64,000 nucleotides of DNA from Engraulis encrasicolus (GCF_034702125.1 NC_085865.1:19661781-19725780), one strand, 5' to 3'; shown: positions 46,374 through 61,888, numbered from the stretch's first letter. Program-made: numbers and translations. The notes: generated by a model from the letters alone, not told the origin.

Positions 46374-47622
46374 GTGGGGACTTTCCCACCTATGGACAGA
46401 TATGCGCGCATGCACCCATGCACGCTCATAGCCAATACCGTCAAATTCGATTTTACGCGTGAGAAAGATCTGGAACCATATAGACTTAACATGTAGTCAT
46501 GTAGTCATTTTTGTTCATTTGTTTGTGTGAAATGATAGCTGAGACAACTTTATTGAGCTATTAAATTGAGCAGAGACAGACTCTAACGGTCTGTGTGATG
46601 CTGATGCGGCTACAAGTAATTACAACATAATCCATTTTCTTATACAATAGGAGGCTGACAGATTTAGGTCAGGTGAGCTTCGTTATTGTGGTCTAAAGAC
46701 CTTGATTCCGACTTAGTCACTTAATCCAAAACTTGTTTTTTTTAATTACTCAACCGATTTTACCACATAGCCATTCCATCTACGCAAACAACAGACATAC
46801 AAAAACTGTTACACAAACAGACCGTGTCACCGGGACATGAGTAACTTCTGTTTGGTTTTCTGTTTTCCCCCTTCGCTGCCTCATTTGTTTGACTGTGAAA
46901 TGAGGGGTTGGCCACCACGCTGGTAGTTTCCGTGCTGAGGATTCCCCATCAGTAATAACGAATAATAGCAGTTGATAGAAGATGCGTCAGATAACGACCC
47001 AATGTGTGAACTTCACCAGTGCGTGAGGCTGAAAGTGTATGCTAAAAAGCTTCTTGACAGTTTAAGCCAGTCGTGCAGACACGGGGTTAGAAGGCTAGCA
47101 GTTGCCTTACAGTCTGGCAAATAATCTTGTGTGGACAGGACAGGCTGAGTAAATGAGCAAGAGGGGGATTGAGGGAGGGGGTTAGCCTATTAATCGGATT
47201 GTGCGCTACATTTTAGAAAACGCCTACTTCTCCACAGGAGCGTGTTCATCACTTACTAACCTACTTACCAGCCGATAGCATGTTCATACTGTCTAATTCA
47301 GTTTGGCGCTTCGAGTGTGTTGATAAATATGAGATGTGAAGAGAAGGGAACTGCCCTGGAAAAAAAGAAACTTTTTCGTTCTGGTGCCCAATTTTGGAGA
47401 CGTGGATTCATGGGTGTCGATTGCTTGGATTTGTAGCCTACCTCTCTGTGGGATTGTTTATGGATATCATTTTGTCCATTGACCGAAGATTCAGCTGTTC
47501 GTAATGTTGTATGTGGAGTGCGTCTTCTGCGTTTTTTTTAACAGTGCGAACTAAACAATGACGCCTGGGTCAGAAGTGTCAAGGAGCCTGGGAAGAAGAC
47601 GCAACCTTCTCGGTCAAAAAGT
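46372..47622. other. upstream region of ankrd33b
   Basis: Largely free of repeats; probably holds promoter sequence. No gene seen. Confidence 0.5.
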
Positions 47623-47629
47623 TATAAAT
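47623..47629 (+). promoter_or_regulatory. possible TATA box of ankrd33b
   Basis: TATAAAT ~140 bases upstream of the ATG. A start site near 47655 would give a ~115-base 5' UTR. Speculative. Confidence 0.25.
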
Positions 47630-47769
47630 GGTCGACTATAGTACGGCTGTCGTAAGTTTCATACAGTTAGCCGATATAATTTTCCATCTATCTGGTGGAC
47701 TTTACGCAAATTAATGAGGGAGAAACCAGCGCGCACTTTTACTCCCTTTGTATTTCCACCAATGGTTCA

Positions 47770-48180
47770 ATGGTGCTGATAACCGAGAGCCGGGATGGAG
47801 CTGGTTCTCCGGGGAAAGGCAAACAAGTTCAGCAGGTTAAAAGTAACGCTCAAGTTCATCCCGTAGCGGACATCAAAGTCGTGTTGTCGGAGGACGACAG
47901 CAACCTCGGCGACTACGAATCGCAGGTCATTGAGGAGGATGATTTCGAGGAGTACGATGACTTCTCGGAACTACGGGACTGCAGAAGCATCGCCTCTGAT
48001 GACTCTTTCTATCCAGCTGACTACAATTGGGAGGACAGTGTTCAAAGCCCCCCTCCTGACAGTCCAGAACCACTGACTTTATTCCAGGCGTGTTGTGCAA
48101 ACAACGTCGCCATGGTCAAACTCATGCTGAGACAAGGGGTGATTGATGAGGATGTCACAGAGACAGACAAGAACAGTCGA
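47770..48180 (+). CDS. ankrd33b: ankrd33b exon 1 (gene continues beyond window)
   Basis: 137 codons from ATG 47770 (MVLITESRDG) to the donor GTAAGT at 48181. An acidic N-terminal region, EEDDFEEYDDFSELRDCRSI then ASDDSFYP, is shared with vertebrate ANKRD33B/ANKRD33. The exon ends in the first ankyrin-repeat helices (LTLFQACCANNVAMVKLMLR). ANKRD33-family proteins include the photoreceptor regulator panky/ANKRD33; the role of 33B is poorly known. The in-frame codon at 47695 is GTG, so the ATG was taken. No later exon is found in the remaining 15.8 kb. Confidence 0.9.
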
Positions 48181-50067
48181 GTAAGTGGGTTCAAAAGCGC
48201 ACAAACACATTGCGTTGTTCAGTTCTGAAAGTGCATGGCACGCCCGGTAATTTCCCTTTTGCGCACAATTCAGCAACACGTGTTATGCTGATGCTGCATG
48301 AGGCAGTCAAATGTGAAAGTGAAAAAGAAACATTAGTGTAGATCATGTGTGGAGTTTCGCCTGAGCGCGAAGACACAATTCACATAACAAATAACTGTTG
48401 CACTTATAGGGTATTTTCCCAAGGAAAACGTTTTTGGAAACCGTGTGGCTTCCACACCACCATAAGAATCTTGCCTAGGCCTATATATAACGCGTCAATG
48501 TCAGTTTAGCTAGTGACTTTAGTTTTGCTATGAATGTCACACTGTTGGCAGTTGACATCGAGGGCCCTTCATCAAACATGTGTGGTTAGTCATTTCAGTA
48601 AACACACCATTCCTGGCAAGGAATGCAGCCACCTAACCACAAAAACACAGGGGGTGCAGAGTACTGGTGAACACCCTTGCACTTGTTAAAAGTCCCTTTA
48701 GCAGAGTGCCCATGCGCAGTTTTCACCTACAGTAGTGGGCTATGGACGTCTGAGTAGCCTGCTTTCTGTATCACTGAGGCAAACACATAGCACATTCTCA
48801 TGTAGAACTTGTACTTGTAAACGTGGGCCATTGATGAACATAAATGGTGATGCAAACAAATTATAGCACGGTAATAATAATGCATGCCATATGTAACTGT
48901 ACAATTTAACACACCACTCAAAAATTATGACCTCTTAAAATTTCTATCACAATTGAAATAGCTCTGAATCGGTTTTAGTTTGTGCAATCTCATGGGTAAT
49001 CTATATTGGACACTACTCTGTTATGTGAGTATGAGTGCATGAGAGTGAAATCTGTGGGGTGAGTGAGGCCTGGCGCAACAGCTATAAATGCTGGTTGTTG
49101 GCTGTGTCTGTGTGTGTTTGTGTTTGTGGGAACCAGTTGTGGATGCAGCAAACTCCAAGGCAGCATTACCTCTAATAACAGGACGTAAACACAGAGGCCG
49201 CACAGTCCCAGGAACAAGCAGGCCTTGTGTGTGTGTGTCTGTGTGTGTGCGTGCGTGTGTGCGTGCGCGCGCAGGCGTGCGTGTGCGTGTGTGTGCATAA
49301 GAGGTGGAGTTTCTAGCTGTGTGTGGTATAGAAAAAGCAGACACGACACATTTAAAGAGAGAATATATTTATAGAGTGTTTCTGAGGTGATCCTTGTAGC
49401 TACTTCAAGTGCATGTATGGAGCAGAAAGGGTTAAGTACACGAGGTCACAGTAAATGTGAAACATGTTGCAGTGTTGATTCAACACTTAGAAAGTGGGAC
49501 AGATAAGAAGTTTTAATTCAACTCTCGAAGTGTTACATTCAGACTGCAAGGCCCTGCTGTGATTCTAAAAGATATTGCGCTGGGCTGCTAGGCCGGCTAT
49601 CTGGGTTTGATTCCGGCCCGAGTCCTTTGCTGATCTTTTTTCAGAAAGTGTGCTCAACTCCCAACTGTTTTTTACAAGGTCCTCGGGTGCGAGCAAACAG
49701 CAAAGCTATGCTGATCTTTCCACACATCTTTCTCTCCCCATTCTTTTCCTGTCACTTCTTCACTGTCCTATCGCAAAGTCATAAAAATCGGACTGCAGAA
49801 TTGACTGTCCGTGGGCCTACAGATGATATCATGTCTTTAGGGACACAACGCTGACAGCATACACTTGGCCGAGTCCTGTGAACATGTGGTTTAATGATTT
49901 AAAAAGGGCCCGTGTTTTTGGCAGAGGATGCCACTGAGTCAGAGAACAGGCAGCCAAGAGGAATGTGTTGTTAAGGTACGCCCTGTAGCATTATCTGGGT
50001 CCCCAGTGTGTGCCGGCTGGACTACAGCTCTCGCCCTCCTGATAGTCATGTACATAACGTACGTACG
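48181..50067 (+). other. ankrd33b intron 1, left part
   Basis: GT/CG-rich tract at 49220-49296 and a SINE at 49565. Otherwise nothing recognised. Confidence 0.6.
49565..49795 (+). mobile_element. tRNA-derived SINE
   Basis: TTGCGCTGGGCTGCTAGG, then GGGTTTGATTCCGGCCCGAG (box B), CCTTTGCTGATC, and ends TCACTGTCCTATCGCAAAGT-CATAAAA. Same tail as the SINE at 38423. Confidence 0.75.
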
Positions 50068-50075
50068 CTGTTAAG

Positions 50076-50420
50076 CAGGGATGTCAAACTCAGGCCCGGG
50101 GGCCAAATCTGGCACGCGGAGCCATTTTATTCGGCCCGTGAGATCATTTCAAATGTGTGTTGCAGTTGGCCCACATACACCATTACTGTATAGTGTAACA
50201 AGACTTAAAGATGAGATTTGGTGTGTCACAGGGTGTGCAGATACATTTGAACTGCCAAATATGATGGGAAAGAGTGTGTGTGAAATTTAACTATGAGTAT
50301 GAAGTGCATGTATGCATAATTTTAGTCCAATTTTCAATATAGTTAAATGTTGAGTTCGGCCTGCGGCTTTGTTTCATGTTTTGATTTTGGCCCTCAGTCA
50401 ATTTGAGTTTGACACCCCTA
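50076..50420. mobile_element. hAT-like MITE (TGTCAAACTC family) with perfect TSD
   Basis: CAGGGATGTCAAACTCAGGC start and GAGTTTGACACCCCTA end, flanked by CTGTTAAG at 50068-50075 and 50421-50428. Internal TTCGGCCCG/TTCGGCCTG. A common fish element type. Confidence 0.9.
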
Positions 50421-50610
50421 CTGTTAAGTAAGAATGTGGGGACTACTCCCTACAGCGCAAAATGGGACCAGGGAGATATAGTAATTACTGAGGAGGAGAT
50501 GTTTTCAACGTGAGGAAAGTGTCAAATTACCACCAGTGACAAGGGTGATGGAGGGGTGCAGGCTGTTGATTAGGTCATGTGTTGCATCATTACATTACAT
50601 TACATTACAT

Positions 50611-51064
50611 CAGGGCTGTAGAACTCAAGTCCGGACTCAAGTCTGTTTTTTTATGGACTCGGACTTGTCTTGGACTCGCTTTCAATTGGACTCGGACCTG
50701 TCTTGGACTCGGACACTGGTCTTGCCAAATTAAGTTAAGCTTTTGGACTGGATCGGGTCTGTCTTTATTTTGTTTAGAACATTGGCTATCATAAGATTCT
50801 AGAGTGGAGCTTGAAATCCAACAACATACAAGTTTGTCTTCACATCCATGGCATATAGGTTACCTTGACATTTAGGTAACATTCTCATTATTGACATTCA
50901 TCCATTTCATTGTTTAACACTGACCGACATGTGTCTTGGACTTGACTTGGACTCTAATCTTTTTGGACTCTATCTTGTCTCGGACTCGGACTTGTCTCGG
51001 ACTTGATTATTCTGGTCTTTCACTTGTCTCGGACTCTACTAAGGTGGACTTGACTACAGCCTTG
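50611..51064. mobile_element. hAT-like element built of GGACTCGGACTTG repeats
   Basis: CAGGGCTGTAG at the left and CTACAGCCTTG at the right, flanking CATTACAT / CATTACAA. The subtermini contain many GGACTTGTC/TTGGACTCG words. Inserted into an ACATT-type dispersed repeat (50590-50610 and 51065-51240). Confidence 0.85.
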
Positions 51065-51240
51065 CATTACAATACACTTAGCTGATGCTTTTATCAAAAC
51101 AGACCACAATTATTAAAGTGTATTGGATAAAGTCCCTGGACAAATGTGGGGTTGGATGCCTTCAAGGTTCACTACAGTCATGGAAGAAAATGTTGGTAGG
51201 GGTGGGGTTCGAACCAGCAACCTTCTGATCTAGTGAGGCT

Positions 51241-51616
51241 GCATGGCTGCCATGTAATTATTATTAATGATGTTTTAAGCACAGGATCTGAATGTGGTTT
51301 AATTTATTTCATAAATCACATTCTGAGGTCCAAAAGGTAGGAAAACTACAACTGCAATGCACTCTGTAGAGATGGTGCTGCGGTTCACAGTCTAATCAAT
51401 ATTTTCAAATAGGCTGACTCAATAAAACAAACTGAATTTAGAAATGAAACCCAATGAACCAAATAAAGTACCACATGTATTGCACGTGGCCCAAATCAAT
51501 ATAAATATTTAGATGATGAATGACAATAACTTCACAGCACATTCCGACTGCCTCATGTTGCACTGAATATAATGATTGCTGTGATATACTGTGTATGATT
51601 TATGTGCTTGTCCCAA

Positions 51617-51619
<3 letters not shown>
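51241..51619 (+). other. ankrd33b intron 1, no features recognised
   Basis: AT-rich, no gene. Confidence 0.55.

Positions 51620-51696
<77 letters not shown>
51620..51696. repeat. (CT)n microsatellite
   Basis: About 38 CT units. Confidence 0.98.
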
Positions 51697-51700
<4 letters not shown>

Positions 51701-51959
51701 TACTCTGTTGCCCTGCCATTCACTCCCTTGTACTGTCCGTAGCTCTTGTGAAACTCAAAACGCTGTCAGATTATCATATGTTCACACTAGCACTATTTGG
51801 GTATGATAATGCAGTGCAAACATGACACATTTTCCCTTTAGCAACGAAGAGTTCATTTCTGGTTCTGCAGCCAGATTATTACCACCAGTGCCAGCTACCA
51901 CACTGTACTCCTTTGCCCTGGAGCTGATAGCTAGTTGATGGTAGGGGCAGCTATGTCTG

Positions 51960-52154
51960 TCTCCCTGCCTGCTTTCCTGTCTGCCTTCCCTGCCTCGCTG
52001 CCTGCCTGCCTGCCTGTCCGCCGAGGGTATTGCACACGTGTAATTAAAATGGATGGCCCCATCAGCGGCACATGCAGACCCAATCAATAGCAATCCCCCT
52101 CTGCACGCCCGGGGGAAGAAATCATGTGAAAAGCAGCAGCAGCAGCAGCAGCAG
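51960..52154. repeat. CTGC-rich tract and (CAG)n
   Basis: Imperfect CTGCCTGC repeats at 51965-52022 and (AGC)n at 52133-52154. Confidence 0.85.
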
Positions 52155-52265
52155 ATATCACTAGCTAGCGAGCTGAGCTCTCCTCTCCCCTCTCCCTCAC
52201 AGCCTGTGGCTGACCCACAGCTAAAGACCTTGCAGTGGCGCTCAGTGTTAGGCCTGGCCTGGCAT

Positions 52266-52373
52266 CAGGGGCGTGGCAGCAAATTTTGGGCCCTATGTAA
52301 TAAGTTCCAATGGACCCCCCCAGCCATATATTTTCATAAATCTGACTGTGTGTGGGCCCCCTATGGAGCCCTG
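52266..52373. mobile_element. short hAT-like fragment (low confidence)
   Basis: CAGGGGCGTGGC start, GGAGCCCTG end, GGGCCC-rich. No target duplication found. Confidence 0.35.
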
Positions 52374-52789
52374 GTGACTCAGCCACAGTTTACCTACCCC
52401 CCACACCCCTGCCTGGCAGTGCTTCTCCACTGCGGACAATTTCTTCTTACCTCTTTCAGTTAGTGAGCTGCTGAAAAAATGATCAGTGCAGGTGCTCTCG
52501 CAGATTCCATTCATCACCCCAATCCCTGAAGCTTCATGAATTTTGTGAGAGTGTAAAAAGCAGTGCAAAATGTGGAGCATGGTGTAGAATTACCGTGACG
52601 CTCTGTTAGGCCCACACTGAAAATATACAATATGACATGCATGAGGCAGTATAACAACGGAAACAGGATGCTTCAGGGTTTAAGTCAACCCTCTCTCGCA
52701 GAGCCTCTTACAAACCTGTGAACAAAATGGTAATAGAGAGAGGTGGATCGCATCGCACTCAGTTCTTCTTTTCCTTGCAGGCCTAATTA

Positions 52790-52905
52790 TTTTTTACATA
52801 TTTCTTTAGCAGCAGAAAAAAACATACCAATATGACCTCTCTGACAAAGGCAACAGCTGAAACATTTTTCTGTTTTTCTGCTGCTAAAGAAATATGTAAA
52901 AAAAA
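52790..52905. repeat. 31-bp-stem inverted repeat
   Basis: TTTACATATTTCTTTAGCAG and the following CAGAAAAA pair with TTTTTCTG and CTGCTAAAGAAATATGTAAA; loop of ~52 bases. Stem about 52790-52820 with 52873-52905. Confidence 0.85.
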
Positions 52906-54105
52906 GAAGAAAAAAAAAGCACACTAAAAAACAATTACAAAGAAAAGAAAAGAATAGCAATCCACTTCTCCATTCTACACTGTTTTATTCAACTGGAGAC
53001 ACACCACAAGAGGGAGCGTGGTGTATTGGGAACAATTACCTTTGCAATAACATGGTAATGGCCAAGTCTAAATCTTAGTGGTAATGTCATGGTAATGCTG
53101 TCATGATGTAGGCTAGTTCAGCTATTTCAATAGATAGCGAGTTGGATTGTCTGCAATCCCATCTGTACCAAATGGTTGCCATCACTTGGGCTCTGAAGGA
53201 CGTCAACAAATCATACATGAATCTGATAAAATAATGGTCACATTGTTTCACGGAACTTGTTGCATTCAGCTTGGAATTCCACTCGATAGGGTAGTTTTTC
53301 CTTTTGCCTGAATATTAGATTTTCTCCCTGAAATTAGATCCGGATACACTGGTCAGTGAAGCAGCAAACTTCCATCACCAGCTCTAATTAAAACAACGGA
53401 CCTTCTTAGAGTCAGCGTGTGTCCTTGGAGGTCATTCTGCCGCATCAGGGTTTTCTCTCTGTGTGTGCCCAGTAAATCTAGTGGAGTTAATTTGACCCCC
53501 AAAGAGTGAAATGCAACAGTATTTTAGTTGGAACTGCTTTCTAAGTGTTGAATTAACACTGTGATACTGACTATGTACATCACACTGTCTGTGTGCAACC
53601 CGGCATGACAAAGCCATCCAGAGTTATTCCTGGCAGCCAGAGCCCCAGAGTCATGTTTAGGCTTTTCTCTAGAAATAACAAGACCCGTGAGGCGCCTGAC
53701 TTAATATCAATAGTCCGGGTTTGAGATCATAACATCATAGTCACGTCTTCTAGCGTGAGGGCTCAAGTGGTCAGTGTGAGAGTGATATATCATGTTACTC
53801 CCCACTGGGAAAGAGAAAAGGAGAAAAGCAATACTGCTATCTTTCATGTTTCATTGAGGTTTCTGAACTGAAACATGAAACGTTCAAAGCAGCTTTAGAT
53901 TGCATTATGTTTTAAATAATGTTTTAAAATGAAAGATTATGGTCGTAATAACTGTCTGAGGGCTTGGAAAATGTGAATTGTGTGGTTGGGGGGTGAGCGT
54001 TGTCTCGCCATCCCCCATAAGAAGATTAGTCATCATCCTGTTTTCCCCGCACGCCTCATGTTTCATGGAGGTGGCTTGAATGTAAACATCAGGTTGACGC
54101 CACTG
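52906..54105 (+). other. ankrd33b intron 1, no features recognised
   Basis: No gene or transposon end recognised. Confidence 0.55.
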
Positions 54106-54109
54106 GCTC

Positions 54110-54267
54110 ACAGTCCCATCATGCATGAGTTCAATTCTGTCCGCAGGTTATTTCGGGGTTCTATCCCCAGATTTCACCTCTCTTGATCCCAGCCATTTCC
54201 TACAATCTCTTCACTGTCACAATCAGATAGAGGCATAAAAAACCCCTAAAAATATATAAAAAAGAAG
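54110..54267 (+). mobile_element. degraded SINE
   Basis: GGTTATTTCGGGGTTCTATCCCC, then ATAGAGGCATAAAAAACCCC and an A-rich tail, matching the 3' end type of the SINE at 38423. Confidence 0.55.
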
Positions 54268-55606
<1,339 letters not shown>

Positions 55607-56070
55607 GGGGCTGAAGGGGCTTATCCTTTCTATTTTCAGAGTTGAATTGGACCCAGATTACACGAACATAAAGCATCCATCAACACCTCCCTGCACAGGA
55701 AGAAGCTGTCCAGTAGATCTGATAGGACTTAGGCCAAACAGTGGGCCAAACCAACACTTGAACCAGGACACAGGATAGCCCATTGGTCTATCCATTCAAA
55801 TAGTTACAAAAGCTACTCAGGAAAGTGCTGTGTTACACAGGAAGGAATTGTACTGTGGGGCTGCGTCTGATGTAACATGTTAATGACCGTTCCCACCGCC
55901 TGGATAAGGAGAGCGGTTCATCCAGGGTCATACTTCTGCATGATCCTAATACAGGCTGGGGATTTAAAATAGATAATTAAATAAATAGACATACACAAAG
56001 GCGCGTTCACACACACAGAGACACACCGTCTGTCTGTCTGCAATGTACGGACAGATTCATTCTCACTTTA

Positions 56071-56143
56071 TTTCTCTCTTCTCTTCTCTTCTCTTCTCTT
56101 CTCTTCTCTTCTCTTCTCTTCTCTTCTCTCTCTCTTCTCTTCC

Positions 56144-56174
<31 letters not shown>
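56071..56174. repeat. (TTCTC)n pentanucleotide and CT repeat
   Basis: About ten TTCTC units, then CT repeats. Confidence 0.95.
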
Positions 56175-56905
<731 letters not shown>

Positions 56906-57184
56906 TGTGTGTGTGAGTGTGTGTGCCTGCATGGGTGCCTGCATGTGTGTGTGTGTCCGTTGTCTGTGTGTGTATCAGTGTATGCACACATCTACAGTAT
57001 GTGTGTCTGTGTCTAAGAGCTGGTCGCGGGCAGTCGAGGCCGTCCGGGCATGCAGGGGCACTGTAGTGTGTGTCACTGCTGTGTTGTCTGGAGTTATTTT
57101 TAGCCTCCGCCTCCAGCTTTGTGTCAGCGGGATTAGAGAGTTCAGTGAAGGTGCAGCACTGTGAGTGTGTGTATGAACAGTATG

Positions 57185-57562
<378 letters not shown>

Positions 57563-57675
57563 GTGTTTGGGGCCTCTTCTGAGCTGCACAGCAGGACACA
57601 TTGCAGGGCAGAGGTAGGGAGTCCGGGACACACACACACACGTGGACATAGGCAACAGATGGACCTCCCCCCCCC

Positions 57676-57677
<2 letters not shown>

Positions 57678-57726
<49 letters not shown>

Positions 57727-57753
57727 ACACACACACCCACACACACACCCACA

Positions 57754-57850
<97 letters not shown>
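57678..57850. repeat. (CA)n array with CCCACACA interruptions
   Basis: About 86 dinucleotides in total, opposite in strand sense to the GT array ending at 57561. Confidence 0.98.
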
Positions 57851-57851
<1 letters not shown>

Positions 57852-58429
57852 CCACCGCTAGGCATAAGCAAAGTAAGCAGAGCGCTTAGGGCCTCAACCA
57901 CTTCGCCCTCAAATTTGGGGCCTCCTAAATTGAGATTAACTACAAAACGTATTATTATGAGTTAAATTATGGGGGGGGGCTCCTGACCAGTGATGCTTAG
58001 GACCTCCAAAACCTTAGCACAGACAACCACACACAGAGACAAACTGTACAGTGGATTACACCGCTAAGAACAAAAGAACACGTGGGGAACACACTCCATA
58101 GAGCCCACCCCTCAGTCTCTTACGTAGTTTACCTGGAAAAATGAGAACACCTTATCAGACTCTTCCATCGCTGATGAAAGACGATTGAATGAAAGCCCCC
58201 CCAACCCCCCCTCCCCGCTGCACAACAAAACAAAATCCACTGGCCCGGGATTTCTCTCCAACCCGGTCAGGATCATGGAGGTGGTGGTGGTGGTGGTGGT
58301 GGTTGTTGTCCCTGGAGCGAAGCAATACAGTAATGGGCTTTGTGGAATCGGCCGGTGTAGGTGGGCAGGCAGTAGGTGGGCAGGCAGTAGGTGGGCTGGA
58401 GCTGTGTGTGTGTGTCTCTCAGAGTCTGC

Positions 58430-58590
58430 TGCCATGGCCGCTGCTGACAGATTTTGCCGGGCCCAGGACAAAATCATCTGGAAGCCCCCCACCCATCCAA
58501 TACATAGAATGTAATGAGGACCCAATTTTGGAACCCTCCTGTGCCTGGAACAACTGACCCCTTTACCCCCCCCTGTTGGCTTCACTGCCT
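58430..58590. mobile_element. hAT-like MITE, GGGCCC-rich family
   Basis: CTGACAGATTTTGCCGGGCC, CAGGACAAAATCATCTGG, AATACATAGAATGTAATGAG and ACTGACCCCTTTACCCCCCC parallel 813-970. The right terminus is degraded. Confidence 0.7.
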
Positions 58591-58723
58591 GCTGCATGAG
58601 ACAGATGGGCCGTTTGCCACCAGCGTGGCGTAGGGGTTAAGCCCACCAGCAGGGCCACTCACAGCTTTCGCCGGGCCCAGGACAAAAGTCATCTCATAGG
58701 GCACCCAATCCAATACATGCAAT

Positions 58724-59089
58724 CAGGGCCCTAAATTAAAAATTTGTCACCACCAGCCAAAATGGCTAGTAAGATTTCATGTGAGAAATGCAAACACACA
58801 CTCAACTCACACTCACACTAATGGGTCAAAGTGGCTAGTAAGTTGGTCTTTTTTTACCAGCCAAGGTGAAAATTTGCCAGCATTTGGCCGGTTGAAAACC
58901 CAATTTGGGCCCCCTTTCACCCAGGGTCCCGAACAACTGACCCCTTTGCATGTAGATTAAATCTTACTAGCCAAACACACACTCGCTAAATGGCTCAAAG
59001 ACAATGGCTGGTAAGTTTGTCTTTTCTACCACCCAAAGTTAAATTTCGCCAGCATTTGGCCGGTTGGCTGGTGTTAATTTAGTGCCCTG
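58724..59089. mobile_element. hAT-like MITE pair with TTTGGCCGGTTG motif
   Basis: Outer ends CAGGGCCCTAAATTAA and TTAATTTAGTGCCCTG are inverted. The interior contains CCAGCATTTGGCCGGTTG twice (58877 and 59049 regions), so two partial copies seem joined around the GGGCCC fragment. Confidence 0.65.
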
Positions 59090-59109
59090 TATATAATGAA
59101 ATAAAAACC

Positions 59110-60802
59110 CGATTTTAAGGCTGTGTTCAAAAAATCGATCCACGATCCAATATCGATTCACGTCCGAAAAATCCGATATCGATCCAAAACTTTGTGGATC
59201 GATCTTTTTTTGCGGAGGCCCATCCCTATATTCTCAACCGCGTCGGGAGCTCTCTTCAACATAGGCCTACACACTCATGCACAAATACACGGGGGCTTTT
59301 CCTGACAGTAGTGGCCGTTTTTACTTTCGACTATTCATGGATTTATTTTATGCATAGTGCAACCTTCCCGCGGCCCGCCAGGAGCTAGGCCTACATTACA
59401 CCGCTTTCGGAAATGCCTGCAGTTGCGTTGCGCAGCATTGTTGTTATTTCGTCTGTCAAAGTTATAATAGCCAGAAAAACTTTGTCTGCATTAACACGGG
59501 GCATTTCGTGTGCAACACGCTATAATAGGTTCAAATACATTTCCGAGTAGTGTTATTGACAAAAAACACGAACCCAAAATGCCATGTGATTGAATATCGG
59601 CAAACAAACCATTGTGGGCTACACGCGCTGGTTCCATTCATTTGAAACCTAAAAATGCCGTCGCTTCTTCTTTTAATAACAGCGAAGGAAGACACTTTGA
59701 GTTGGGATGGAGTGACGAGTTTTAATGGGATGACAAAATAGATGATTTGTAGGCTGTTGAAATTAGGATAAATTATTATCCCCGCCTTCTGACTTAAACT
59801 CCAAATGCGAGGATGGCAAGGGAGACGAAAGGGTGCTTTTCACATTCACACGCGTGCACAAGCATGCACCCATACAGATAAAACAGCGTGGTGGGAAAGG
59901 ATCAAATTACTGAGATTAACAGCTGCGTTACGTTAACTGCTTCTGAATTTATTTATTTTTTAATTTGCGTCAAAGCGATTTTTTAGTGCCCATCTCCACG
60001 GTTGACTGAGAAATATCCACAGCTCTAAAGCAGCGTCAGATTTCAGCGATATCTCTTCTCAGCGCTATAGATTACCAGTGCGACATCCACTAATCATGTC
60101 CCATTACACAGACAACCTATAATCAATCTACAATATCAAACTTTTGCATAAAAACACTTCCTCACCACTTTCCCACCGTCAACACTCAACGCCAACCCAC
60201 CAGAGGGAAGCGCACGGTCTCCCTGACCTGTCAATCAAACGGTCTGTCTGCGTGTGTTCTATAGGCCAATGCTATGCTGTATGTCTGTAGCAGTATGTGT
60301 TACTGAGAGATTATATTGGCGGTTTATGGATTGTTATTTATATTAATTAGGCTATTTAGGTTCATCATGCATAGTCTGTTGAATGTCATGGTGTAGGCCT
60401 AAGGCATTTATTTATTGCATTTATTACATTTATTTAGGCCTACCACCTTTCTTTCTCATACTAAGTTTCCCACCTCTACCATACCAAGGTAGGCCTATTT
60501 CATGTTTGTATTGGCTGCTGAAGCTGATATAGGCCTATATGTTTTTATAGGCCATTTACAGTACAGTTTGACATTTCATATAGCCTAGTTCTATGCATCA
60601 CTACATTACACTACACTCACTACACTCATATGATGCTTTTTGTAGTTGTTAAAAGATGCATGAATGGGTTAAAGTGACAATCCAACAATACAATAGATCG
60701 ATATCGAATCGGATCGAATCGAATCGTGAATCGAATCGAATCGTGGCCCTCTGGATCGAAATCGAATCGATCCAGCAAATCTGGATCGATTCCCAGCCCT
60801 AG
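59110..60802. mobile_element. 1.7-kb element with ATCGATCC / GAATCGAATC subterminal repeats
   Basis: Left subterminal AAAATCGATCCACGATCC (59128) and right GATCGATTCCCAGCCCTAG (60784-60802) are related in inverted sense; many GATCGA/GAATCG words lie near both ends. The interior lacks a long ORF and is rich in TAGGCCTA. Confidence 0.5.
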
Positions 60803-60957
60803 TCCCCCATCTCTCCCTGGGCCCGGGACAGCTGACCCCTTTGTCCCCCCTTGTTGGCTTCCCTGCCCACCTACTCATCAGGGCAACACCACTCAACCTG
60901 CTCACTCCTACTTGTACACACCAACCACGGCTTTCCACCTTGAACCAGGCCGCCTGC

Positions 60958-61167
<210 letters not shown>

Positions 61168-61315
61168 CCGAGTGTGTGTGTGTTTATACGTATATGGGGT
61201 TGCATGCATCTCTGTGTGTGAGAGTGTACGTATACGTGTGTCTTTGTGTGCAGAAATGTGTATGTACTGGATGTTTATGTGTACATGTAACTGATTGTGC
61301 ATATATATGTAGGCT

Positions 61316-61492
<177 letters not shown>

Positions 61493-61680
61493 ATGCCTAC
61501 ATGTATGTGTGTCTGCACTGCATGTGTTACATGTTATGAAACTTGCATATGGAACGGTGTGCTCGTGACGTTAATGGGGGAGGATGCATTAGGAAGCGCT
61601 GCAGGCATTATACAGTAAAGCAGACAGGATACCAGCTGCATAGATGACAAGAGCAGAATAATCAACTTTACCTGTCTCCT

Positions 61681-61802
61681 ACACACACACACACACACAC
61701 ACATGCATACACATGCCCACAAATGCACACAAACATGTGCGCGCACAAACACACACACATGCGTGCGCTCGCAGACACACACATGTACACACACATGTAC
61801 AC

Positions 61803-61888
<86 letters not shown>
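61681..61888. repeat. (CA)n arrays
   Basis: 61681-61702 and 61806-61888 with CA-rich degenerate sequence between. Confidence 0.98.

Larger units (their letters stand above)
58650..60870. mobile_element. GGGCCC-family copy broken apart by nested insertions
   Basis: The left half is at 58650-58723; right-half-like sequence (GGGCCCCCTTTCACCCAGGG) is at 58898-58948, and another at 60795-60870 (CTGGGCCCGGGACAGCTGAC). The pieces between belong to two other element families. Confidence 0.55.

Noticed and set aside
47695..47769. Extending ankrd33b upstream to 47695
   Set aside because: That codon is GTG; the first ATG (47770) gives MVLI, matching the family start.
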